From: an uncultured Collinsella sp. | GTDB taxonomy: Bacteria > Actinomycetota > Coriobacteriia > Coriobacteriales > Coriobacteriaceae | DNA length: 44,468 bases | NCBI GenBank assembly: GCA_900540905.1 | Contig: UQHR01000015.1 | Location: 1-44,468 of the forward strand | Direction: 5' to 3' | Shown here: positions 9,005-18,521 of the stretch, piece after piece | How positions within the stretch are numbered: position 1 is the stretch's first letter | Layout: the number at the start of each line of letters is the position of its first letter | The notes under the pieces: generated by a model | What the model saw: only the letters and a program-made list of their open reading frames with translations | The model's database searches: none | Told to the model about the DNA's origin: nothing | Program-made: the position numbers and the translations under genes

Positions 9005-10225
9005 GTGGGTAACCACTTCCGTACCTCCGGTGCGGGCGATGATGCCCCCAAGACGCAGCCAGGCGTCCAGGGCAGTCGTTTCGCCACTCCGGATTCAGAG
9101 GGCCAGCCTGTTGCTCAGGCCCCCACTCAGCCGGCAGATCAGGCACAGCCGGCATCCGATCCCTTTGCCTACAATCCCACCAGCGATGTCGCGCTTTCCG
9201 GCACGGCGGGTTTTGAGCCCGTTCAGGCCGTGACCGCTCGCGTGGAGCAGCCTCAGGCTGGCGCCGCCACGCCGCAGCCTACCATGGCCGGCATTCCCGA
9301 CCCCATGGCCCCTGCGACGCCGGTTCCTCAGCCTGCGCAGTCCGGTCTCTTTGCCGCCATTCCCGATCCCACGCAGCCTGCTGCCCCGGTGGTCGAGAGC
9401 GATCAGGCAGCCGAGGTCGCAAGCCTCGATAACGCGCTCAACAACCCCGATTTTACGTCGGTGTTTGCGCCCATCGATCCGCAGGCCAGTCGCAAGAAGA
9501 TGGCCAAGCAGGCCGGTGTCGAGCCCGTCATCCTTATGGAGCATGTCACCAAGATCTATCCGGCACAGCCCAACAAGCCTGCACTTGACGACATCAACAT
9601 TGAGATCTATCCGGGCGAGTTCGTCTTCCTGGTCGGTCACTCCGGCTCGGGTAAGACCACGCTGCTGTCGACGCTCAACCGCGACGTCAAGCCGACGAGC
9701 GGTCGCATCCTGGTTGCCGGTCAGGACCTCATGAAGATCAAGAACCGCAAGGTTCCGTTCCTGCGCCGCCAGATTGGCGCCGTGTTCCAGGACTTTAAGC
9801 TTCTGCCGCAAAAGACCGCCTACGAAAACGTGGCGTTTGCCCTGCAGTGCATCGGCAAGCCCAAGGGCGTCATTCGCAGCCAGGTGCCCGAGGTGCTGCG
9901 TCTGGTCGGTCTGGCCGATCAGATGGACTCGCTGCCCGACCAACTTTCCGGTGGCGAGCAGCAGCGCGTCGCCGTCGCCCGCGCTATGGTCAACCGTCCG
10001 CCGCTGCTGATCTGCGACGAGCCCACGGGTAACCTCGACCCGGCGATCTCGCTGGGCATCATGAAGCTGCTCGAGCGTATTAACCGCACCGGCACCACCG
10101 TGATCGTCGCCACGCACGACCGCGAGATGGTCGATAGCATGCACCGTCGCGTGATCGCCCTCGAGGGCGGCCACGTTATCCGCGACCAGGAGAGGGGAGG
10201 TTACGGCAACTATGGCACCAACTAA
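9005..10225 (+). CDS. ftsE: Cell-division ABC ATPase FtsE with a 170-residue N-terminal extension
   Basis: FtsE with FtsX forms an ABC-type complex that activates peptidoglycan hydrolases at the division site. The ABC domain starts at about residue 173 (VILMEHVTKIYP) with Walker A GHSGSGKTT (211-219), Q-loop FQDFKLLPQ, signature LSGGEQQRVAVARAM, Walker B LLICDEPTGNLD and the H-loop ATHD. FtsE is normally about 220-230 residues; this protein has 406 because residues 1-172 form a Pro/Ala/Gln-rich, probably disordered segment with repeated IPDP motifs. The GTG start at 9005 has AAGGAG at ideal spacing and no competing start with a good site precedes the ABC domain, so the extension is probably made. 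The end overlaps ftsX by 14 bases. Confidence 0.94.
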   Translation: MGNHFRTSGAGDDAPKTQPGVQGSRFATPDSEGQPVAQAPTQPADQAQPASDPFAYNPTSDVALSGTAGFEPVQAVTARVEQPQAGAATPQPTMAGIPDPMAPATPVPQPAQSGLFAAIPDPTQPAAPVVESDQAAEVASLDNALNNPDFTSVFAPIDPQASRKKMAKQAGVEPVILMEHVTKIYPAQPNKPALDDINIEIYPGEFVFLVGHSGSGKTTLLSTLNRDVKPTSGRILVAGQDLMKIKNRKVPFLRRQIGAVFQDFKLLPQKTAYENVAFALQCIGKPKGVIRSQVPEVLRLVGLADQMDSLPDQLSGGEQQRVAVARAMVNRPPLLICDEPTGNLDPAISLGIMKLLERINRTGTTVIVATHDREMVDSMHRRVIALEGGHVIRDQERGGYGNYGTN

Positions 10226-11132
10226 CGTGGGCTACTCCTTCAAAGAGGCAATCAGTCACTTCTTCCGTAACTGGACTACCTCGCTCGGCGCCGTCATCAC
10301 GATCTTCCTTTCGCTGTTTATCATCGGCCTGTTCATCATGGGCTCCGCGATGCTGAACTCCGTGATCGGCACCGTCGAGGATCAGGTTGTCATCAACGCG
10401 TTCATTAGCGATGACGCCGATCAGGCCGATGTCCAGGCTTTTGAGGCCGAGCTTAAGACGTGGAATAACGTCAAGTCCGTGACCTATAAGGACAAGGACG
10501 ACGCGCTGGCCGAGTATACGAGCAAGATGTCGGGCAACGCCGACGCCACCATGAGCGCGCTCGATGGCCAGAACCCGCTGCCGGCTTCGTTTGCAATTGA
10601 GATGGACGATCCGTCCAAGGTCGAAAGCACGGCCCAGAAGCTCAAGAAGAACGCCGACTTCCAGAAGATCGCGGATGACGGCGACGTCAACGCGAGCGTG
10701 CTGTACGGCCAGGAGGAAGTGAGCCGCCTGTTCCAGGTGACCAACTACATCCGCATCGCCGCCGTGGTGCTCGTTGGCCTTCTGACCTTTATCGCATTCA
10801 TCTTCATCAACAACACGATTCGCCTGTCCATCACGGCGCGTCGTCGTGAGATTGCGATTATGCGTCTGGTCGGCGCCAGCAACGGCTTCATTCGCGGCCC
10901 GTTTATCACCGAGGGCGTGCTGCAGGCCATTTTGGGCTCGCTGCTTTCCATCGGCGTTCTGGAGCTGCTACGCAATCTGATGATTCCGCGTCTGCAGGAG
11001 AGCATCGGCTGGATGTCGTTTGCCCTGCCGATGCAGTACTACCTGGTGACCTATGCTGCGCTGATTCTGGTCGGCGTGATTATCGGTCTCTTTGGTTCTG
11101 CCATCGCCATGCGCCGCTACCTGCGCGTGTAG
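10212..11132 (+). CDS. ftsX: Cell-division membrane protein FtsX
   Basis: Membrane partner of FtsE, 306 residues. It has an N-terminal transmembrane segment (about 24-46), an extracytoplasmic domain of about 120 residues, which binds hydrolase activators in relatives, and three C-terminal segments. IRLSITARRREIAIMRLVGASNGFI is split by the FtsX-family pattern (ARRREIAIMRLVGAS). The start ATG lies inside the end of ftsE, with GAGGGGAGG upstream. The pair is followed by a terminator at 11157-11190. Confidence 0.96.
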   Translation: MAPTNVGYSFKEAISHFFRNWTTSLGAVITIFLSLFIIGLFIMGSAMLNSVIGTVEDQVVINAFISDDADQADVQAFEAELKTWNNVKSVTYKDKDDALAEYTSKMSGNADATMSALDGQNPLPASFAIEMDDPSKVESTAQKLKKNADFQKIADDGDVNASVLYGQEEVSRLFQVTNYIRIAAVVLVGLLTFIAFIFINNTIRLSITARRREIAIMRLVGASNGFIRGPFITEGVLQAILGSLLSIGVLELLRNLMIPRLQESIGWMSFALPMQYYLVTYAALILVGVIIGLFGSAIAMRRYLRV

Positions 11133-11156
11133 GCATGCCTGGAATTCATCCCTTCC

Positions 11157-11190
11157 AACGGGTCGTCTCTTATGGGGCGGCCCGTTTTTT
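11157..11190 (+). terminator. Rho-independent terminator after ftsEX
   Basis: AACGGG-CG-C pairs with G-CGGCCCGTT around TTAT and is followed by TTTTTT. Confidence 0.85.
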
Positions 11191-11191
11191 G

Positions 11192-11270
11192 ATCCCTAGG
11201 GGACGGGGGAAACGGATCATCGTGGCGCTGGTCTATCTATGTGATCCGTTTTCCTCCGTCCCCTAGGGAT
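11192..11270. repeat. Single-copy long palindrome between ftsX and rnr
   Basis: Arms of 28 and 29 bp (11192-11219 and 11242-11270) start ATCCCTAGGGGACGG and contain ACGGATCA. They pair with one mismatch and one bulge around a 22-bp loop. Same general design as families A-C but a different sequence, and only one copy is seen here. Confidence 0.85.
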
Positions 11271-11322
11271 GATTTGGGTAGACTCTTGGGATGTAAGCGG
11301 CAATCGATAGTTAGGAGGCGCC

Positions 11323-13458
11323 ATGGGGCGCAATAACAAGCATAAGCGTGGAGCTCGCAATAAGCGCGGGCCGGTGCGCAGCGAACGCCGTCCGAGCCTG
11401 ACCGGGCGCGTGCAGCTCCATGAGCATAGCGCCTACGTTGTAACCGAAAACGGCGACTACAAGGTCATGGGCCGCGGTAAGCGCGAGATCATGGATGGCG
11501 ATACCGTTGCCGTGAGCATTAAGAACAGCCCGCACGGTGAGCGGCGCGCCGTGATCGAAAGCGTGGTTGAGCGTGCAGCCATAAGCGTGGCGGGCACGTA
11601 CCAGACCGCCGGTCCGCTCGGTGTGATCGAGCCGCTCGATTCGCGTCTGAAGGCCGACTTCTTCATTCTGCCCGAGGATACCTCGGCGGATCGTCTGGGC
11701 GTCCACCCGGGTGATGCTGTTGTCGCGCGCATTTTGACCTACCCGACGCGCCTGGAATCGGGTACCGTGACGATCGAACGCCGCATTGGCGGAGATGACG
11801 CGCCCGATTTGGGCGTTCAATATGTGATGGCGCGTTACGGCTTTACCGATAGCTATCCCGAGGCCGCGCTGGCCGAGGCCGAGGGGCTTTCGCTCGATGT
11901 GTCCGCGGCGCTTAAGGACCCGCTCCGCCGCGATCTGCGCGACCGCTTTGTCATCACGATCGACCCCGTCGACGCGCGCGACTTTGACGATGCCATTTCG
12001 TTGGAGCGCACGCCCGAGGGTGGCTACAAGCTGGGTGTGCATATCGCCGACGTTTCACACTATGTGGCTTGGGACGGACATATCGATCTTGAGGCTCGCC
12101 ATCGTACGACATCGGTGTATCTGGCCGATCGCGTGCTTCCCATGCTGCCCGAACGCCTGTCCAATGACCTGTGCTCGCTTCGTCCCGACGAGGACCGTCT
12201 TGCGTTTACCGTCGATATCGAGCTCGATGCGCAGGGTCGCGTGCGGCATTACGATCCGTACCCCAGCGTGATTCGCTCGCGTGTGCGTATGGACTATGAC
12301 GGCGCCGAGGCGCTGCTGGTGCGTGCCGGCGCGGTTGAGTATTCGGTGTTGGAGGGTGCGGCCGAGGATGTTGCGGCTGCCGAGACCTCGCGCGAGGAAG
12401 CGCTTGAGCGCGGTCTTGCGTGCGAGGAGGCCGCCCGCGGCTACAACGTCGACCTCGGCGATTTCCTTGTCGCCGCCAACGAACTCGCCGAACTTCGCCG
12501 TCGTATTCGTCGCGCCCGCGGCTCAGTCGATTTTGACACGGCCGAGATTCGCGCTCTATTGGATGAGGACGGAGTGCCCGTGCAGATTGTGGCGCGTGAG
12601 CGTTCGTGTGCCACGTCGCTTATCGAGGAAGCCATGCTGCTCGCCAACGAGTGCGTTGCAGAGTGGCTGGCAGACCGTGATATCGAGGCCTGCTATCGCG
12701 TGCATGAGGATCCGAGCCCCGATAGCCTGCACGGTGCCGCCGTTGCGCTGACGCAGCTAGGCATCATCGACGATCGTCGTGCTGCCGGTATTGCCCTGGG
12801 GAGCCCCGATGGGCTGCAGGCTGCAGTTGATGCTGCCGCCGGTACGGCCAACGCACCGCTCGTTAACACGCTGCTTCTGCGCAGCATGCAGCGCGCGCTG
12901 TACAAGCCGCGCAACGAGGGCCACTTTGCGCTCGCCGCGCCGTGCTACTGTCACTTTACGAGTCCTATCCGTCGCTACCCCGATCTGGTGGTGCACCGCG
13001 TGCTCAAACTGCAGTTGGCCTATGAGCAGCTCGGCGGCAAGGACGCCTTGGTCCGTACGCCGCGGCTGATCGGCAAGGGGCGCGAGTCGCTGCCGCGCAT
13101 TCTGCCGCAGATCTGCCGCGCATGTAGCGATGCCGAGCGCGCGGCAGATGCCGCCAGCCATGCGACGCAAAAGATCAAGATTGCCCAGTACTATGAGGAC
13201 CGTCTGGGTGAGCGCTATGCCGGAACCGTCTCGTGGGTTAGCAGCATGGGCCTCTTTGTGCGCTTGGACCTAACGCAGGTCGAGGGCCTGGTTTCAATTA
13301 AGAGCCTGGGCAACGAGTGGTTCGAGTTCGACGAGGACGCGCTTACGCTGACGGGCGCCGACACGGGGACTCGCTATGAACTGGGCCAGCGCGTGATTAT
13401 CGAGGTCTCGCGCGTCAATACCACGCGTGGACACTTGGACTTTAAGCTTATCCATTAG
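11323..13458 (+). CDS. rnr: Ribonuclease R (RNase II/R family 3'-5' exoribonuclease)
   Basis: 711 residues. It degrades structured RNA and takes part in mRNA decay and trans-translation quality control. A basic N-terminus (KHKRGARNKRGP) precedes OB-fold cold-shock domains. The RNB catalytic domain starts near residue 205 with Asp214, Asp220, Asp222 and Asp223 in DPVDARDFDDA, and later has HFTSPIRRYPDLVVHR. The S1 domain is at about 630-711 (YAGTVSWVSSMGLFV, then EGLVSIKSL). The ATG follows AGGAGGCGCC. In many bacteria rnr sits next to smpB; here smpB lies about 8.6 kb downstream with unrelated genes between. A terminator-like hairpin follows. Confidence 0.95.
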   Translation: MGRNNKHKRGARNKRGPVRSERRPSLTGRVQLHEHSAYVVTENGDYKVMGRGKREIMDGDTVAVSIKNSPHGERRAVIESVVERAAISVAGTYQTAGPLGVIEPLDSRLKADFFILPEDTSADRLGVHPGDAVVARILTYPTRLESGTVTIERRIGGDDAPDLGVQYVMARYGFTDSYPEAALAEAEGLSLDVSAALKDPLRRDLRDRFVITIDPVDARDFDDAISLERTPEGGYKLGVHIADVSHYVAWDGHIDLEARHRTTSVYLADRVLPMLPERLSNDLCSLRPDEDRLAFTVDIELDAQGRVRHYDPYPSVIRSRVRMDYDGAEALLVRAGAVEYSVLEGAAEDVAAAETSREEALERGLACEEAARGYNVDLGDFLVAANELAELRRRIRRARGSVDFDTAEIRALLDEDGVPVQIVARERSCATSLIEEAMLLANECVAEWLADRDIEACYRVHEDPSPDSLHGAAVALTQLGIIDDRRAAGIALGSPDGLQAAVDAAAGTANAPLVNTLLLRSMQRALYKPRNEGHFALAAPCYCHFTSPIRRYPDLVVHRVLKLQLAYEQLGGKDALVRTPRLIGKGRESLPRILPQICRACSDAERAADAASHATQKIKIAQYYEDRLGERYAGTVSWVSSMGLFVRLDLTQVEGLVSIKSLGNEWFEFDEDALTLTGADTGTRYELGQRVIIEVSRVNTTRGHLDFKLIH

Positions 13459-13483
13459 CTAAATCCCGACTCGTGGCGAGAGA

Positions 13484-13519
13484 GCGGAGGGCGGTCTTTC
13501 GAGGCCGCCCTCCGCATTT
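13484..13519 (+). terminator. Hairpin after rnr, terminator-like
   Basis: GCGGAGGGCGG pairs perfectly with CCGCCCTCCGC around a 10-base loop; only ATTTG follows. Confidence 0.7.
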
Positions 13520-13574
13520 GAATCGTGGCTACCTTGCCGTCTGCTCGGCCGCCCGCTTACCTGCTATTTGAGAG

Positions 13575-13617
13575 GTAAAACCTACCAAAATAAACCTGTC
13601 CCTTTTGGCAGGTTTAC
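13575..13617. repeat. Palindrome with an AACCTGTCCC loop (family E) directly before the recombinase gene
   Basis: GTAAAACCTACCAAAA (13575-13590) pairs with TTTTGGCAGGTTTAC (13603-13617) with one mismatch around TAAACCTGTCCC. The same layout occurs at 1346-1380. It ends 17 bases before the serine recombinase start, so it could be its operator or a recombination site; that is speculation. Confidence 0.7.
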
Positions 13618-13634
13618 AAGAAAGCGGGGATGAG

Positions 13635-14240
13635 ATGGCGACGGTGTACGGGTATGCGCGGGTGAGTTCGCGCGATCAGAATCTGAATCGGCAGCTGGAT
13701 GCGCTGGGCGCCTATGGCGTGGGCTCAGCGAATATTTATGCCGACCATGCGAGCGGCAAGGACTTCGATCGACCGCATTATCGCGAGCTGTTGCACGTCC
13801 TGGGAGACGGGGACGTGCTGGTGGTGCTTTCTATCGACCGACTTGGTCGTAATTACTCCGAGATTCTTGAGGAATGGCGACGCATTACCAAGGAGCTCGG
13901 GGTTGCCATTGTGGTGTTGGACATGCCATTGCTTGACACGCGCGCTAGGGCCAGCGGCGCGCCGGATGTGACCAACACCCTGATTGCCGATATTGTGCTG
14001 CAACTGCTGAGCTACGTGGCGCAGGTGGAGCGCGAGAATATCCATCGGTGCCAGGCGGAGGGAATTGCAGCGGCGCGGGCGCGAGGGGTTCGTTTCGGTC
14101 GACCTCGCAAGCCGTGCCCTCCTCAGTTTGAGCTGGTGCGCGATAGCTATGAGGCAGGCGATATTACCCGCAGCCAGGCAGCAAAGTGCCTAGGCGTGTG
14201 CGTGGGGACGTTCGATCGCTGGATGCGCGAGGCGGGGTAG
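13635..14240 (+). CDS. Serine recombinase (resolvase/invertase family)
   Basis: 201 residues. The catalytic N-terminal domain begins YGYARVSSRDQNLNRQLDAL, with the nucleophile Ser in ARVSS, and continues to SIDRLGRNYSEI with the conserved Arg residues. The C-terminus has a short helix-turn-helix (ITRSQAAKCLGVCVGTFDRW). This is a full-length small resolvase or DNA invertase. No transposase, IS ends or invertible segment was recognised beside it, so the target is unknown. The ATG at 13635 is chosen because MATVYGYARVSS matches the family N-terminus and GGGGA precedes it; the upstream extension would run into the palindrome. Confidence 0.9.
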   Translation: MATVYGYARVSSRDQNLNRQLDALGAYGVGSANIYADHASGKDFDRPHYRELLHVLGDGDVLVVLSIDRLGRNYSEILEEWRRITKELGVAIVVLDMPLLDTRARASGAPDVTNTLIADIVLQLLSYVAQVERENIHRCQAEGIAAARARGVRFGRPRKPCPPQFELVRDSYEAGDITRSQAAKCLGVCVGTFDRWMREAG

Positions 14241-14345
14241 GGGTTTGCGTCGCTTTGTCGCTTCCTGTTGCGATTCAAATTTTGATACGGTGACGATGCC
14301 ATTTGGGGCTACACTCGCTGATATTCAAAAAAAGGAGGTTGGCCC

Positions 14346-14927
14346 TTGGCGCGCGTAAAACAAATAATCGGATGGACCGCAATTGTTCTGTTCGTTGCAA
14401 CGCTGGCGGGCATCTGGGTGCTGACGGAGCAAAATGCGGTGGAGACGTCGTTGCTGAGCGAGTCCACCGCGCGTGTGGTGGAGGGTCAGGCTACGGGCGT
14501 TCAGGCTGCTGATGCCACGGGTGAAGCCCAGACAGAGAACGGAATGACCGGGGGCGCCGATTCGGCTGCCTCGAATGTCCGGTCTGGCCGACTTGCTTCC
14601 ATTTGCATGTGGGTGGGCACAAACGTCCGTCGCGTTGCCCATACCGTAGAGTTTTTCTTCGTCGGATTGTTCGCCTCGGTGGTCGTGGTTTGCTTTTCCA
14701 GGCGTCCGTGGAGCGTATGCTCCCGTTGCCTGCCCGCATTGCTATTTTGCGCCGCCTGCTCCGTTGGCGACCAGGTGCATAAGATCTTTGTTCCCGGCAG
14801 GCATTTCGACGTTATCGATTTAGGATTCGATGCTGCGGGCTATGTCACCGCCATGCTGTTGGTATTGCTGGCAGCGGCGTTGGTGCGCCATGTGACTCGG
14901 CCGATCGGCGCCCATGCGAGGCGCTAG
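14346..14927 (+). CDS. VanZ-like membrane protein
   Basis: 193 residues with a TTG start that has AAGGAGG 7 bases upstream. There is an N-terminal transmembrane segment (about 8-26), a Gly/Ala/Thr-rich extracytoplasmic linker (about 35-80), then VAHTVEFFFVGLF and DQVHKIFVPGRHFDVIDLGFD, which carry the VanZ-family pattern (H..E, D..HQ.F.PGR...D...D..G). VanZ itself gives low-level teicoplanin resistance, but most relatives have no known role, and resistance should not be assumed. The long linker after the first helix is longer than usual. It stands alone between a recombinase and the mur operon. Confidence 0.8.
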   Translation: MARVKQIIGWTAIVLFVATLAGIWVLTEQNAVETSLLSESTARVVEGQATGVQAADATGEAQTENGMTGGADSAASNVRSGRLASICMWVGTNVRRVAHTVEFFFVGLFASVVVVCFSRRPWSVCSRCLPALLFCAACSVGDQVHKIFVPGRHFDVIDLGFDAAGYVTAMLLVLLAAALVRHVTRPIGAHARR

Positions 14928-15008
14928 CCGGTAACAAACCCGTTTCTGATAATGCGACCTTGTTGAATTATTTTGTGTCGCGCGTATTTCCGAGCGGTCG
15001 GATTTGAG

Positions 15009-15035
15009 GGGCGAGCGGTAGAACGCTCGCCCTTT
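15009..15035 (+). terminator. Hairpin after the VanZ-like gene
   Basis: GGGCGAGCG pairs perfectly with CGCTCGCCC around a 6-base loop and is followed by TTT. Confidence 0.7.
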
Positions 15036-15057
15036 GTGCGCCACGATGCGGCACAAT

Positions 15058-15097
15058 GTACCGTAAAAGCTGTTTATATCCGGTACGAATCGTTCGT
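15058..15097. promoter_or_regulatory. Candidate operator region of the mur operon
   Basis: GTACCG (15058-15063) is repeated inverted as CGGTAC (15081-15086) around an AT-rich TTTATAT stretch that may be a -10 element, and ACGAA-TCG-TTCGT (15085-15097) is a second dyad. RpiR-type regulators such as MurR bind dyads near their own promoter, so this is a likely place for autoregulation; no consensus was compared. Confidence 0.4.
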
Positions 15098-15131
15098 TGG
15101 TCTTTAATTCTTCTCAACAGAGGTGTTTGGG

Positions 15132-15983
15132 ATGGCAAACGGATTGCTTTTGCGGCTTCGCGAGCGTGAGCTCAGCGCGAGCCCGGCGGAACGCAATGTC
15201 ATCGCATATGTAAGCGCTCATCCGCACGAGGTGGTCGGGCTGTCCGTCCGTGGTCTTGCCGATGCCACGTTCTCCTCGCCCTCGAGCATTTTGCGCTTTT
15301 GCAAGCGCTTGAGTTTTGCGGGCTACAAGGAGTTCCAGCGCGAACTGATTGCCGAGCTGGCGCTCTTGGGTGACAAGAAAGACGTTGCCCTCGAGGACAT
15401 CTCCATGGATGACAGCGTCGAACGTATCGTGGGGAAGGTGATGAAAAGCAACGTGCGCACGATCGAAGCGACGGCGCGAACGCTCGATTACACCGTCTTG
15501 GAGCGATGTGCGGCCTATCTTAAGCGGGCACGCGCGGTCAATCTGTTCGGTATCGGTGCCTCTCGTTTGGTCGCGCACGATCTGGCGCAAAAGCTCATGC
15601 GTGTCGACAAAGAGTGCCATCTGTACGACGACTGGCATGATCAGCTCTTGTGTGCCAAGAACATGCATGAGGGCGATATGGCAATCGCCTTTAGCTACTC
15701 GGGCTTGACGCAAGAGGTGCTGGACTGCACCGCCGAGGCCCAACGTCACAACTGTCCCGTTGTGGCCGTGACCAAAGTAGATGGATCATCCAAGCTTGAC
15801 ACCATGGCCGATGCCGTGCTCGGCGTCGCTGCGAGTGAGCCCTTGGTCCGCAGCGGTGCCATGGCTTCGCGTATGGCTCAGCTTATGGTTGTCGATGCCC
15901 TGTACGCTGCTTACGTTGCCAGCGACTACGAACGAGCGACGCATGTCATTAAGCAAAACTACATCGAGAAACAGGAAAGATGA
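15132..15983 (+). CDS. murR: RpiR/MurR-type regulator (HTH and SIS domains)
   Basis: 283 residues. The N-terminal RpiR helix-turn-helix (about 1-77) contains LADATFSSPSSILRFCKRLSFAGYKEF. The SIS domain (about 115-250) binds a phosphosugar and includes VNLFGIGASRLVAHDLAQK and AIAFSYSGLTQEVLD. Its position before murQ points to MurNAc-6-phosphate as the likely effector and to control of this operon. ATG 15132 follows AGAGGTG; a GTG 9 bases upstream lies within that site and is rejected. It ends in TGA, one of only two in the window, 10 bases before the murQ start. Confidence 0.88.
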   Translation: MANGLLLRLRERELSASPAERNVIAYVSAHPHEVVGLSVRGLADATFSSPSSILRFCKRLSFAGYKEFQRELIAELALLGDKKDVALEDISMDDSVERIVGKVMKSNVRTIEATARTLDYTVLERCAAYLKRARAVNLFGIGASRLVAHDLAQKLMRVDKECHLYDDWHDQLLCAKNMHEGDMAIAFSYSGLTQEVLDCTAEAQRHNCPVVAVTKVDGSSKLDTMADAVLGVAASEPLVRSGAMASRMAQLMVVDALYAAYVASDYERATHVIKQNYIEKQER

Positions 15984-15993
15984 GGTGAATGAA

Positions 15994-16917
<924 letters not shown>

Positions 16918-16974
16918 GTGCGCGGCGTGAGCTGATATGACATCCAGACGAGATACCCAATACAAGGAGGAGTT

Positions 16975-18405
16975 ATGACGAACAAAGAGCTGGCTCAAAA
17001 GCTGCTGGACCTTTTGGGCGGTAAAGACAACGTGCTGGCAAACGCGGCGTGCATGACGCGCCTGCGCGTGACCGTCAAAGACACGGGCAGCGTCGACACG
17101 GAGGGCATTAAGGCACTCGACGGCGTGATGGGCCTGGTCGAGGACGACACGATGCAGATCGTGCTGGGGCCGGGCAAGGTGAATAAGGTGCTCGAGGAGT
17201 TCTCCAAGCTCACCGGCCTTGCGAAAGGCGTTGCTGACGAGAGCGTGGTCGACGCTGCGGCCACAAACAAGGCCGCGCAGAAGGCCAAGTACGAGTCCAA
17301 GCCGGTTCAGGCTTTCCTCAAGAAGATTTCCAATGTCTTCGTCGCCCTGCTTCCCGGCATCATTGCGGCTGGCCTTATCAACGGTATCTGCAACGTCATT
17401 AACGTCTCGACGGCAGGTGCGCTTGCGGGCGAGTGGTGGTACCAGGGCATTCGTTCCATGGGCTGGGCCCTGTTTGCCTATCTGCCCATCTTGGTGGGCT
17501 ATAACGCGGCACGTGAGTTTGGTGGCTCCGCTGCGCTGGGCGGCATCGCCGGCATGATGTGTATCGCCAACAGTGCCATGCCCCTGCTTGCGCCTGGCGC
17601 GGCTGATCCTGCCACTGCCATCCTGCTGCCGCTCACCAATGCGCAGTACAACCCCGCAGCGGGCGGTATGATCGCGGCTCTTATCGCTGGCGCATTTTTT
17701 GCCTGGATGGAGCGTCAGATTCGCAAGGTTATGCCCAACGCACTCGACACGTTCTTGTCCCCGCTGCTGGTGCTCATCATCGGCGCCTTTGCTCTGATGC
17801 TCGTCATCCAGCCGGTCGGCGCATGGCTGACGACTGCCATCTTTAGCGTTTTGACCTTTATCTTCGAGAAGCTGGGCGTCCTGGGCGGCTATATCCTGTC
17901 GGCAGGCTTCTTGCCGCTGGTTTCCGTCGGCCTGCATCAAGCGCTCACGCCGATCCACGCTATGCTCAACGATCCCGACGGCGCTACCAAGGGCATCAAT
18001 TATCTGCTTCCCATCCTTATGATGGCTGGCGGCGGTCAGGTCGGTGCCGGTCTGGCGCTGTACTTTAAGACCAAGAACGCCAAGCTCAAGAAGTACGTCG
18101 CAGAATCCATTCCCGTTGGCATCCTGGGTGTGGGCGAGCCTCTGATGTATGCCGTTACGCTGCCGCTCGTTCGTCCGTTTGTGACGGCCTGCCTGGGTGC
18201 CGGATTTGGCGGCGCGCTCGCGGCGCTGCTTCACATCGGCACGGTTTCTCAGGGCGTTTCCGGTCTGTTTGGCCTGCTGATCGTCGTTCCTGGCCAGCAG
18301 CTCGGCTACGTTGCCGCTATGCTGCTTGCCTATGCCGCCGGCTTTGTCCTGACGTGGTTCTTTGGCGTCGACGAGCAGAAGATCAACGAGTTCTTTGGCG
18401 AATAG
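16975..18405 (+). CDS. murP: PTS EIIBC component, probable MurNAc-type permease
   Basis: 476 residues. Membrane permease of the phosphotransferase system that imports and phosphorylates a sugar. The EIIB domain (about 1-85) has the phosphorylated Cys26 in NAACMTRLR; the EIIC domain (about 105-476) has about ten transmembrane segments with GIIAAGLINGICNVIN and the GVGEPLMYAVTLP motif of the glucose/sucrose superfamily. No EIIA domain is fused, as in MurP of other bacteria, which borrow EIIA from elsewhere. Substrate MurNAc, or the MurNAc-GlcNAc disaccharide given mupG next door, is inferred from context. The ATG follows AAGGAGGAG. Confidence 0.88.
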   Translation: MTNKELAQKLLDLLGGKDNVLANAACMTRLRVTVKDTGSVDTEGIKALDGVMGLVEDDTMQIVLGPGKVNKVLEEFSKLTGLAKGVADESVVDAAATNKAAQKAKYESKPVQAFLKKISNVFVALLPGIIAAGLINGICNVINVSTAGALAGEWWYQGIRSMGWALFAYLPILVGYNAAREFGGSAALGGIAGMMCIANSAMPLLAPGAADPATAILLPLTNAQYNPAAGGMIAALIAGAFFAWMERQIRKVMPNALDTFLSPLLVLIIGAFALMLVIQPVGAWLTTAIFSVLTFIFEKLGVLGGYILSAGFLPLVSVGLHQALTPIHAMLNDPDGATKGINYLLPILMMAGGGQVGAGLALYFKTKNAKLKKYVAESIPVGILGVGEPLMYAVTLPLVRPFVTACLGAGFGGALAALLHIGTVSQGVSGLFGLLIVVPGQQLGYVAAMLLAYAAGFVLTWFFGVDEQKINEFFGE

Positions 18406-18413
18406 TTTGATAT

Positions 18414-18440
18414 CGCGAGCCGTGTTGCTCAGGGCTCGCG
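18414..18440 (+). terminator. Hairpin directly after murP
   Basis: CGCGAGCC pairs perfectly with GGCTCGCG around an 11-base loop; no T-tract. It may stabilise or process the murP 3' end. Confidence 0.45.
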
Positions 18441-18472
18441 GCGCGCGGCAGATTTCTTGATGCTATGGTTGT

Positions 18473-18505
18473 GCCGGCGGGGCTAACTGCTCCGCCGGCT
18501 TTTTT
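18473..18505 (+). terminator. Intrinsic terminator between murP and mupG
   Basis: GCCGGCGGGGC pairs with GCTCCGCCGGC around TAACT and is followed by TTTTTT. The mupG ribosome binding site AAAGGAG starts right at its end. Readthrough or an attenuation step may set the mupG level; no strong separate promoter is visible in the short gap. Confidence 0.85.
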
Positions 18506-18521
18506 AAAGGAGCGTTGAAAC

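Noticed and set aside
8766..9155. Open frames across the large palindrome and the ftsE start
   Set aside because: They have no binding sites, and their apparent length comes from GC-rich palindromic sequence.
14346..14927. Calling the VanZ-like protein a glycopeptide-resistance gene
   Set aside because: No other van genes are present, and most VanZ-like proteins have no link to resistance.
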